DNA from: 73-13 sp035555435
GTDB taxonomy: Bacteria; Actinomycetota; Actinomycetes; Actinomycetales; Microbacteriaceae
Direction of reading: 5' to 3'
Assembly: GCA_035555435.1 (NCBI GenBank)
Contig: DATMGN010000039.1
Location: 1 to 12,813, forward strand
Length of the DNA stretch: 12,813 bases
Positions 6,681 to 12,813 of this stretch are shown piece after piece; positions within the stretch are counted from its first letter, which is position 1, and each line of letters begins with the position of its first letter. Both the position numbers and the translations under genes were made by a program. Under the pieces are notes generated by a model, which did not search any database, had not been told where the DNA came from, and saw only the letters and a list, made by a program, of their open reading frames with translations.

Positions 6681-6702
6681 CTGACCCCCGAACGGGGGTC
6701 AG
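6681..6702 (+). repeat. Perfect 9-bp hairpin between trpD and prmC
   Basis: CTGACCCCC (6681-6689) and GGGGGTCAG (6694-6702) pair perfectly around the loop GAAC. It starts 8 nt after the trpD stop and ends 8 nt before the prmC ATG. No T-run follows, so it is not a classic intrinsic terminator. Its right arm holds the only purine-rich stretch near the methyltransferase start, so it could limit trpD read-through or hide the ribosome binding region. It may also be a protein site. Confidence 0.55.
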
Positions 6703-6710
6703 CATGGGGT

Positions 6711-7616
6711 ATGCGCTTCGAGACGTCCGAGATCGACGAAGTACTCCCGAAGCGGCGGGCGCCGAAGACGATCGATTGGATCGCCGCGGAGCTCGAGGCC
6801 GAGGGGATCCCCACGGGGCGGGGGGACGCGGAGATCATCGTCGCCCACCTGCTCGGGCTCACCCGAGACGAGGTGCGGGGCGGGGCGGCCGACGAGATCG
6901 ACCTGGACGGGCCGCAGCTCGCCGCCGTCATGGACTTCACCGCTCGGCGCAAGCTGCGCGAGCCGCTGCAGCACCTCACCGGCAAGTCGCTGTTCCGCAC
7001 GCTGACGCTCGCCGTCGGTCCCGGCGTCTTCGTGCCGAGGCGCGAGACCGAGTTCGTCGCGGAACTCGCGATCCGCGCGATCGGCGAGCTCGGCATCCGG
7101 GGCGCGCGCGCCGTCGACCTCGGGATGGGAGCCGGCGCGATCGCCCTGTCCATCGCGGTCGAGGTGCCGGACTCGGAGGTCTGGGGTGTCGAGTTCTATC
7201 GCGAGGCCTACGACTGGGCGGCGCGCAACTTTGCGGCGATCGCCCCGGACAACGCCCACGCGGTGCACGGCGACCTCGCCGATGCGCTGCCGGAGCTCGA
7301 CGGCACGATCGATGTCGTCGCGGGCAATCCGCCCTGGCTGCCGCCGGACATCCCGCCGGCGACCCCCGAGGTCGCGCTCTGGGACCCGCCGAGCACCTCC
7401 TGGGAGGGCGGCGGCGCCGACGGGATGGACATCCCGCGAGCGTTCTCCAAGTCGGGACTGCGACTGCTCCGGCCCGATGGCGTGCTCGTCATGGAGCACG
7501 GGGTGTCCCAGGGACCGCGGATGTCGCAGATGCTGCGCGACGACGGGTGGCTCGACGTGCACACGCACACCGACCCGCGGGGCAAGGATCGCGTCACGAC
7601 CGCGCGGCGACCGTAG
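6711..7616 (+). CDS. prmC: PrmC/HemK-type protein-glutamine N5-methyltransferase
   Basis: Predicted SAM-dependent methyltransferase of the family that methylates the GGQ glutamine of peptide release factors. 301 residues, the usual length. The N-terminal helical domain ends in REPLQHLTGKSLF and GPGVFVPRRETE (residues 83-115), the linker typical of PrmC. The Rossmann domain has DLGMGAGAIALS (136-147), catalytic NPPW (206-209), GGGADGMD (233-240), and a GKDRVTTAR ending that matches the PrmC C-terminus. Differences from typical PrmC: NPPW for NPPY, VPRRETE for PRPETE, and GMGAG for GTGSG. No release-factor gene is adjacent, so this could be a paralogue. The start is uncertain: ATG 6711 fits the domain boundary, while in-frame ATG 6651 overlaps trpD and has GGAAG 8 nt upstream. 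Probably co-transcribed with trpD. Confidence 0.82.
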   Translation: MRFETSEIDEVLPKRRAPKTIDWIAAELEAEGIPTGRGDAEIIVAHLLGLTRDEVRGGAADEIDLDGPQLAAVMDFTARRKLREPLQHLTGKSLFRTLTLAVGPGVFVPRRETEFVAELAIRAIGELGIRGARAVDLGMGAGAIALSIAVEVPDSEVWGVEFYREAYDWAARNFAAIAPDNAHAVHGDLADALPELDGTIDVVAGNPPWLPPDIPPATPEVALWDPPSTSWEGGGADGMDIPRAFSKSGLRLLRPDGVLVMEHGVSQGPRMSQMLRDDGWLDVHTHTDPRGKDRVTTARRP

Positions 7617-7619
7617 CCC

Positions 7620-9119
7620 TCAGTCGATCCAGCCGAGCGACTTCTCGACCGCGCGGTGCCAGCGCGCGACGCGCCGCTCGCGTTCTGCCTCGGACATCTC
7701 GGGCACGAAGCGCGCGCCCGCGCGCCAGTTCGCGCGCAGCTCGTCGAGGTCGCGCCAGAGGCCGACGGCGAGCCCGGCCGCGTAGGCGGCACCGAGGGCG
7801 GTCGTCTCGACGACCGCGGGGCGGACGATGGGGGCGCCGAGCAGGTCGGCCTGGAACTGCATGAGGCGGTCGTTGACGGACATGCCGCCGTCGACGCGCA
7901 GCTCGGAGGGCGGGCCCGCGTCGTCCTCGCTCGCCGCCTCGACGACGTCGAGCGTCTGGAACGCGGTCGACTCGATGGCGGCGCGGGCGATGTGCGCCTT
8001 CGTCGAGTAGCGGGTGAGGCCCACGATCGCGCCGCGCGCGTCCGGCCGCCAGTAGGGGGCGAACAGCCCGGAGAACGCCGGCACGAAGTACACGTCGCCG
8101 GAGTCCTCGACGGTCAGGGCGAGGGTCTCCGCCTCGGCCGACGACCCGATGATGCCGAGGTTGTCGCGCAGCCACTGCACGAGCGAGCCCGCGACCGCGA
8201 TCGAGCCCTCGAGCGCATAGGCGGCCGGCGCGTCGCCGAGACGATAGGCGACGGTCGTCACGAGCCCCGCGGACGAGTGGACCTGCCGCGTCCCGGTGTT
8301 GACGATGAGGAAGCCGCCCGTGCCGTAGGTCATCTTCGACTCGCCGGCGGAGAACGCGGCCTGGCCGAACGTCGCGGCCTGCTGGTCGCCGAGGATCCCC
8401 GCCACGGGGACACCGGCGAGCGGACCGTCGGCGATCGTGCCGAACACCTCCGACGACGAGCGGACGCTCGGCAGCATCGCGCGAGGCACTCCCCACGCCG
8501 TGAGCAGTTCCTCGTCCCAGTCGAGCGTGGTCAGGTCGAGCAGGAGCGTCCGGCTCGCGTTCGTCACGTCCGTCGCGTGCACGCCGCCGTGCGGGCCGCC
8601 GGTGAGCTGCCACAGCAGCCACGAGTCGATCGTCCCGAACGCGAGCTCGCCGCGCTCCGCGCGACCCTGCGCCCCCGGCACCGCGTCGAGGATCCAGCGG
8701 ATCTTCGAGGCCGAGAAGTAGCTCGCGAGCGGCAGCCCCGTCTTCGCGCGGAACCGCTCCGTATCGCCGGCCGCGACCGCGTCGACGAGATCCTGCGTCC
8801 GCGTGTCTTGCCAGACGATCGCGTTCGTCAGCGGCCGACCGGTCGCGCGGTCCCACACGAGCGTCGTCTCCCGCTGGTTCGTGATGCCGACCGCGGCGAT
8901 GCGCGTCGCCGAGATGCCCGCACGGGCGAGCGCCGTCGCGACGCACTCGCGCGCGTTCGCGAGGATCTCCATCGCGTCGTGCTCGACCCAGCCCGCCTCC
9001 GGGAAGATCTGCCGGTGCTCCTGCTGCCCGGTCGCGACCGGCGCGCCCGTGCGGTCGAACACGATCGCGCGCGTCGAGGTCGTCCCCTGGTCGATCGACA
9101 GCACGTGGTCGGGGGTCAT
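7620..9119 (-). CDS. glpK: Glycerol kinase GlpK
   Basis: Phosphorylates glycerol to sn-glycerol 3-phosphate with ATP in the cytoplasm. 499 residues, full length for this FGGY-family enzyme. The N-terminal nucleotide loop is SIDQGTTSTRAIVFD (8-22). The glycerol-binding residues known from the E. coli enzyme are present as Arg83-Glu84 (NQRETT), Tyr134 (SYFSASK) and Asp245 (GDQQ). Family signatures are YFVPAFSGLFAPYWRPDARG (344-363) and LRVDGGMSVND (407-417). TYGTGGFL has Gly where Cys is common. The segment before GDQQ (EVFGTIADGPLAGVPVAG) lacks the histidine phosphorylated by HPr in enterococci, so that control is unlikely. The ATG overlaps the preceding gene's stop (ATGA) behind a strong AGGAGG. 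No glpF or glpD is in the window. Its 3' end faces prmC with a 3-bp gap. Confidence 0.97.
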   Translation of the reverse strand: MTPDHVLSIDQGTTSTRAIVFDRTGAPVATGQQEHRQIFPEAGWVEHDAMEILANARECVATALARAGISATRIAAVGITNQRETTLVWDRATGRPLTNAIVWQDTRTQDLVDAVAAGDTERFRAKTGLPLASYFSASKIRWILDAVPGAQGRAERGELAFGTIDSWLLWQLTGGPHGGVHATDVTNASRTLLLDLTTLDWDEELLTAWGVPRAMLPSVRSSSEVFGTIADGPLAGVPVAGILGDQQAATFGQAAFSAGESKMTYGTGGFLIVNTGTRQVHSSAGLVTTVAYRLGDAPAAYALEGSIAVAGSLVQWLRDNLGIIGSSAEAETLALTVEDSGDVYFVPAFSGLFAPYWRPDARGAIVGLTRYSTKAHIARAAIESTAFQTLDVVEAASEDDAGPPSELRVDGGMSVNDRLMQFQADLLGAPIVRPAVVETTALGAAYAAGLAVGLWRDLDELRANWRAGARFVPEMSEAERERRVARWHRAVEKSLGWID

Positions 9120-10054
9120 GCGGCCTCCTGTGAGACGGGACGGTAGTGGAAGCCGACCTCGCCGAGCCAGCCGCGGATGACCTCGCGCTGCGTCTCGTCG
9201 CAGACTCGACCGTAGCCGACCGACACGTCCCAGTAGGAGGACGCGTCGCGCCAGACGCGGCGATCCAGGGACCAGCTCCCCGTCGCGGTCAGCGCATAGC
9301 AGTCCGCCATGAACTCCCAGTCGCCGCCGAAGGCGCCCGCCGCGGACTCGGTCGGTCCGGGATTCGTGAACTGCAGGACGTGCGCGAACTCGTGGTAGGT
9401 CACGAGGGTGCGCAGCTCGTCGTCGAAGTACTCGGCGTCATAGTCGCTCGGATCCAGATGGATGAGCGTCGGATCGTCGCTCGACACGCAGCCGATCGGG
9501 TCGCCCCCGCAGATCGGCGCCGGGTCGTCGTAGACGACGCGGACGTGGCCGGAGGCGAGACCGTCCACGATCGACTCGCCGAGCGTGCCCGAGGCGTTCG
9601 AGGCGAGCTGCGCGGCGGCCGCGTCGAGCACCGTCTGGAGCGCGTCCGCACGCTCGGTCACCTCGTCCCGCAGCTGCGCGACCGCGGTCGGCGAGTGACG
9701 CTGCCGCCACGCCTCGACGGCGAGCGACTCGATCTCGTCGAGCGCCACGAGACCGCCGATCGGCACATTGTCGAGCGAGCGCGCCTTCGCCATGAAGTCC
9801 TCCATCGCGGCGCCGAAGGTCCGCTGCTCGTCCAGCTGCGCCTCCTGCTCGTCGAGCAGACGCCGCTGCTCATCGCCCATGCGCTCCAGCTCCTGCGTCT
9901 GCGCCTGCAAGCGCACGACCTCCAGCAGCAGGAGGGTGCCGCCCGTCAGCGCCGCGATGAGCAGCACCCCGAGCACGACGATCCAGACGATCGAGGCGGG
10001 CGAGCGGCGCCGGACGGGAGGGCCCAGGGGCGGTGGGACGGCGTCGACGCTCAC
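9116..10054 (-). CDS. Membrane-anchored HEFAH metallopeptidase-like protein, uncharacterised
   Basis: I do not recognise this as a named family. 312 residues: a proline- and arginine-containing cytoplasmic tip, one membrane helix (about 22-44), a coiled coil (about 45-90) whose core is three heptads each starting DEQ (61-67, 68-74, 75-81), a second helical stretch (about 105-155), and an extracytoplasmic C-terminal domain. That domain has HEFAH (221-225), the HExxH zinc motif, and WEFMADCYA (246-254), resembling the ExxADC box with the third zinc ligand in YpfJ-type peptidases (candidate Glu247). Four cysteines (182, 189, 252, 285), all outside the membrane, could form two disulfides. Basic residues before the helix suggest an N-in, C-out topology. 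The GTG at 10054 has AGGA 7 nt upstream and follows the FAD monooxygenase stop by 3 nt; the 3' end overlaps glpK by 4 nt. Peptidase activity is inferred. Confidence 0.75.
   Translation of the reverse strand: MSVDAVPPPLGPPVRRRSPASIVWIVVLGVLLIAALTGGTLLLLEVVRLQAQTQELERMGDEQRRLLDEQEAQLDEQRTFGAAMEDFMAKARSLDNVPIGGLVALDEIESLAVEAWRQRHSPTAVAQLRDEVTERADALQTVLDAAAAQLASNASGTLGESIVDGLASGHVRVVYDDPAPICGGDPIGCVSSDDPTLIHLDPSDYDAEYFDDELRTLVTYHEFAHVLQFTNPGPTESAAGAFGGDWEFMADCYALTATGSWSLDRRVWRDASSYWDVSVGYGRVCDETQREVIRGWLGEVGFHYRPVSQEAA
9124..9129 (-). promoter_or_regulatory. Ribosome binding site of glpK inside the upstream gene
   Basis: AGGAGG on the minus strand, 4 nt before the glpK ATG at 9119 and within the last codons of the metallopeptidase-like gene. 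With the ATGA overlap it indicates translational coupling plus efficient re-initiation. Confidence 0.7.
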
Positions 10055-10057
10055 GCG

Positions 10058-11254
10058 TCAATCCTGCACGTGCTCGGGGAGAAGTCCCTGACCGACGAGT
10101 CGGGTGAAGCGCCGCCGCAGGAGCGGCAGCAGCGCACGGATGAGGCCGAGCGCCGCGGGCGGCACGGGCGAGCGCCCGCGGCGCGCCGTGCGGGCCATGC
10201 GGTCGTGGACGAAGCGCTGGATGCGCTGCATCGAGCGCACGGGGCGCTCGCGACGCGCCTGGAACGCCGTGAGCGGGCCGAGCAGGTCCGCCCCGCCTCG
10301 CAGCGGCCCGGCGATCGCGTTCGCCAGGGCCACCGCATCCTGGATCGCGTAGTTGACGCCGACGCCGCCGACGGGACTCATGGCGTGCGCCGCATCGCCG
10401 ATCGCGACGAACCCGGGCCGGTGCCAGCGCGGCAGATGGTCGATCTGCACCGAGAGCAGCTTGACCTTGTCCCAGTCGTCGACGGCGCCGATGACTCCGG
10501 CCGCGAACGGGGCGGTCGCCGCGAAGCGACGGTGGAAGGCCGCGAGCCCCGCCGCCCGCAGAGCGTCGAACCCACCCTTCGGAATCACGTAGCCGCCCTG
10601 CCAGTGATCGCCGCGCGGGATCGTCAGCGCGAAGCCGTTCGCGTCGAGGCAGAACAGGGTCTCCGGCACCGGGCCGTCCGGCACCGGCAGATCGAACCAC
10701 AGCACGTCGATCGGCACGCCCCACTCGATCGGCACGAACCCCGCGGCCGGCCGCAGCGTCGAGTGTCGCCCGTCCGCGGCGACGGTGAGCGGGGCCCGCA
10801 GCTCGAGCTCGCCCTCCGCCCCTGACGCGCGCACCCCGACGACGAGTCCGTCCTCGATGAGCAGGCCCGTCGCGTTCGTCGACATCCGCAGGTCGAAGCC
10901 CGGGAACTCGCGGCCGGCCTGCGCGAGGAAGTCGAGCAGGTCCCACTGGGGCGCGAGCACGAGGAAATCGTCGGGCGGGCCGAGCAGGCGGAAGTCGACG
11001 GGGGAGAGCCGGCTCCCGTTGATGACGACGTCGAGATGGTCGGTGCGGTGCACGGGCAGCCGGAGGAACGCCTCGCGCAGCCCGAGCTCGCCGAGCACCG
11101 TGAGCGTCGAGGGGTGGATCGTGTCGCCGCGGAAGTCGCGGAAGAAGTCGGCGTGCTTCTCCAGGACCGTCACGCGCAGGCCCCGGCGGGCGAGGAGCAG
11201 CCCGAGCACCATCCCGGCAGGACCCCCGCCCGCGATGACGCAGTCGCGCTCCAT
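10058..11254 (-). CDS. FAD-dependent aromatic-type monooxygenase
   Basis: Group A flavin monooxygenase of the p-hydroxybenzoate hydroxylase fold, expected to hydroxylate an aromatic or polyketide-like substrate using NAD(P)H and oxygen. 398 residues. The dinucleotide loop GGGPAG is at 9-14 with the acidic end of the second strand at Glu32. The FAD/NADPH-contacting DG motif is at 161-162 (VAADGRHS), and the second FAD motif GDAAHAMSPVGG at 286-297 is followed by GVNYAIQDA. There is no C-terminal thioredoxin-like extension as in phenol hydroxylase, so this is the short two-domain form. Related enzymes include rifampicin monooxygenases and polyketide hydroxylases; substrate cannot be read from sequence. 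The ATG at 11254 lies 2 nt after the ABC-F stop with GAGG 7 nt upstream, and its own stop is 3 nt before the next start. Confidence 0.92.
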   Translation of the reverse strand: MERDCVIAGGGPAGMVLGLLLARRGLRVTVLEKHADFFRDFRGDTIHPSTLTVLGELGLREAFLRLPVHRTDHLDVVINGSRLSPVDFRLLGPPDDFLVLAPQWDLLDFLAQAGREFPGFDLRMSTNATGLLIEDGLVVGVRASGAEGELELRAPLTVAADGRHSTLRPAAGFVPIEWGVPIDVLWFDLPVPDGPVPETLFCLDANGFALTIPRGDHWQGGYVIPKGGFDALRAAGLAAFHRRFAATAPFAAGVIGAVDDWDKVKLLSVQIDHLPRWHRPGFVAIGDAAHAMSPVGGVGVNYAIQDAVALANAIAGPLRGGADLLGPLTAFQARRERPVRSMQRIQRFVHDRMARTARRGRSPVPPAALGLIRALLPLLRRRFTRLVGQGLLPEHVQD

Positions 11255-11256
11255 GA

Positions 11257-12813
11257 TCAGACCTCGCTCAGGGTACCGCGGTCCATGCGCCAGCGGCGGG
11301 TCACGCGCACGGTGTCGAGCATGCGGCGGTCGTGCGTGATGAGCAGGACGGTCCCGGGGAAGCTCTCGATCGCCTGCTCGAGCTGCTCGATGGCCGGCAG
11401 GTCGAGGTGGTTCGTCGGCTCGTCGAGCACGAGCAGGTTCGTGCCGCGCGCCTGCAGCAGGGCGAGTGCGGCGCGGGTGCGCTCGCCTGGCGAGAGCGAG
11501 TCGGCGGGTCGGGTCGCCGCCTCGCCGCCCAGCCCGAACTTCGCGAGCAGCGTGCGCACCTCTGCCTCCGCCCAGTCGGGCACGGCCTCGCCGAAGGCCC
11601 GGGCGAGCGGCTGCGGGCCGAGGAAGAGACCCCGCGCCTGGTCGACCTCCCCGAGGCGCACCCCCGAGCCGAGGCCGGCGCTGCCCTCGTCGACCGGGAT
11701 GCGGCCGAGCAGCGCGCCGAGCAGGGTCGTCTTGCCCGAGCCGTTCGGTCCGGTGATCGCGATCCGGTCGGCCCAGTCGACCTGCGCGGTGACGGGCCCG
11801 AGCTCGAAGCCGCCGCGGCGCACGACCGCGCCCGACATCGACGCGACGACCGAGCCGCTCCGCGGCGCGGCGGCGATCGTCATCCGCAGCTCCCACTCCT
11901 TGCGCGGTTCCTCGACGGCGTCGCGCTCGAGTCGCTCGATCGCCCGCTCGCTCTGGCGCACCTTCGCCGCCTGCTTCTCGGCGGAGTCCTTCGCGTAGTT
12001 CTTGACGAACTTGTCGCGCTCGTCGTTCTGCTTCTTCCGGGCGTTGCGCACGCCCTGGCTCGCCCAGTTTCGCTGGGTGACCATGCGATCGCGCAGCTGC
12101 GAGCGCTTCTCGTCGAACTCCTCGTAGGCTTCGCGGGCGTGCCGCCGGGCGACCTCGCGCTCGACGAGGTAGCTCTCATAGCCGCCCGAGTACACCCCGA
12201 TCCGCTGCTGGGGGCGGTCGAGCTCGACGATGCGGGTGACGGTCCGGGCGAGGAACTCGCGATCGTGACTCACGATGACGGCGGGGGAGCGCAGCTCGCG
12301 CACGAACCGCTCGAGGCGCTCCAGCCCGTCGAGGTCGAGGTCGTTCGTCGGCTCGTCGAGCAGGAGCACGTCGTAGCGCGACAGCAGCAGTGCGGCGAGC
12401 CCGGCCCGAGCCGCCTGGCCGCCGGACAGCTGCGTCATCGACGTGTCGAGCGCGATGTGGAGCGCGAGTCCGCCCGCGACCTCCTCGGCGCGCTCCTCGA
12501 GATCCGCCCCGCCGAGTGCCAGCCAGCGCTCGAGCGCGTCGGCGTACGCGTCGTCGTCCGCCTGCCCGCCGTCCGCGAGCGCCTGCGCGGCGAGGTCCAT
12601 CCGTCGTGCGGCGGCGGTCACGCCCGTGCGTCGGCCGATGTGGTCGAGGATCGTCTCGCCGACGACCCGCTCGGGTTCCTGGGGGAGATGCCCCACGGTC
12701 GCCTGCGGCGGGCTCAGCACGACCGAGCCCTGCTCGGGCTCGAGCTCGCCCGCGAGGAGGCGCAGCAGCGTCGACTTGCCCGCGCCGTTCGCCCCGACGA
12801 GCCCGATGACGTC
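11257..12813 (-). CDS. ABC-F family ATPase, N-terminus off window
   Basis: A soluble duplicated ABC ATPase without membrane domains. ABC-F proteins act on the ribosome as translation factors or antibiotic-resistance proteins. The visible 518 residues begin just before the first Walker A (GANGAGKST, 7-15), so only a few dozen residues are missing. First cassette: LSGGQ (129-133), DEPTNDLDL (153-161), switch SH (182-183). A charged, Lys/Arg-rich linker (about 221-306) joins the halves, the P-site tRNA interaction region in this family. Second cassette: GPNGSGKTT (355-363), LSPGE (440-444) in place of LSGGQ, DEPTNHLDL (464-472), switch TH (493-494). Both Walker B glutamates are present, so both sites look able to hydrolyse ATP. 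Nothing follows the second cassette. It heads the four-gene run; its promoter lies beyond the right edge. Housekeeping versus resistance type cannot be settled here. Confidence 0.95.
   Translation of the reverse strand, partial: DVIGLVGANGAGKSTLLRLLAGELEPEQGSVVLSPPQATVGHLPQEPERVVGETILDHIGRRTGVTAAARRMDLAAQALADGGQADDDAYADALERWLALGGADLEERAEEVAGGLALHIALDTSMTQLSGGQAARAGLAALLLSRYDVLLLDEPTNDLDLDGLERLERFVRELRSPAVIVSHDREFLARTVTRIVELDRPQQRIGVYSGGYESYLVEREVARRHAREAYEEFDEKRSQLRDRMVTQRNWASQGVRNARKKQNDERDKFVKNYAKDSAEKQAAKVRQSERAIERLERDAVEEPRKEWELRMTIAAAPRSGSVVASMSGAVVRRGGFELGPVTAQVDWADRIAITGPNGSGKTTLLGALLGRIPVDEGSAGLGSGVRLGEVDQARGLFLGPQPLARAFGEAVPDWAEAEVRTLLAKFGLGGEAATRPADSLSPGERTRAALALLQARGTNLLVLDEPTNHLDLPAIEQLEQAIESFPGTVLLITHDRRMLDTVRVTRRWRMDRGTLSEV
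11262..11265 (-). promoter_or_regulatory. Ribosome binding site of the FAD monooxygenase
   Basis: GAGG on the minus strand within the last codons of the ABC-F gene, 7 nt before the ATG at 11254. It supports that start and coupling to the ABC-F gene. Confidence 0.55.

Noticed and set aside
6704..7864. ATG at 6704 as a gene start overlapping prmC
   Set aside because: Different frame from the methyltransferase; the translation is an arginine-rich shadow.
7656..9146. 496-codon plus-strand frame opposite glpK
   Set aside because: Antisense to a full-length glycerol kinase; composition is Arg/Glu/Asp-rich with no motif.

Overview
The window is dense, GC-rich coding DNA typical of an actinomycete (Actinomycetota). 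The base composition, GTG/TTG starts, and a three-helix Rieske protein beside a diheme cytochrome c all fit. The layout ctaE-qcrC-qcrA-qcrB with trpD divergent from ctaE is the same neighbourhood known from Mycobacterium tuberculosis (trpD Rv2192c next to ctaE-qcrCAB). A Microbacteriaceae-like host is my guess from protein flavour only; no marker gene here proves it. No RNA genes, IS elements, CRISPR arrays or phage genes were seen.

Left block, minus strand, 1-5538: ctaE, qcrC, qcrA and qcrB form a tight respiratory operon encoding cytochrome c oxidase subunit III and the cytochrome bc1 complex of the bc1-aa3 supercomplex. A VAO-type flavin oxidase (related to vanillyl-alcohol or eugenol oxidase) follows qcrB after 60 bp, with its own strong ribosome binding site and possible promoter. 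Its C-terminus lies beyond the left edge.

Middle block, plus strand, 5623-7616: trpD (anthranilate phosphoribosyltransferase) diverges from ctaE across an 84-bp spacer. The spacer holds a perfect 9-bp inverted repeat, and each gene has a -10-like element 6-7 nt before its start codon, which suggests leaderless transcripts. A PrmC/HemK-type glutamine methyltransferase follows trpD after a spacer carrying a perfect 9-bp hairpin.

Right block, minus strand, 7620-12813: four genes, read from the right edge, are packed with spacings of 2, 3 and -4 nt. They encode an ABC-F ATPase (N-terminus off the edge), an FAD monooxygenase, a membrane-anchored HEFAH metallopeptidase-like protein with a heptad-repeat stalk, and glycerol kinase GlpK. 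The packing implies co-transcription and coupling, but the shared purpose is not obvious. GlpK and the methyltransferase converge with 3 bp between their stop codons.

Most of the window is conserved core metabolism. The items worth a second look are the ctaE/trpD control region, the flavin oxidase behind the bc1 operon, the ABC-F to GlpK operon, and the uncharacterised metallopeptidase. I did not find a clearly new defence or mobile system.
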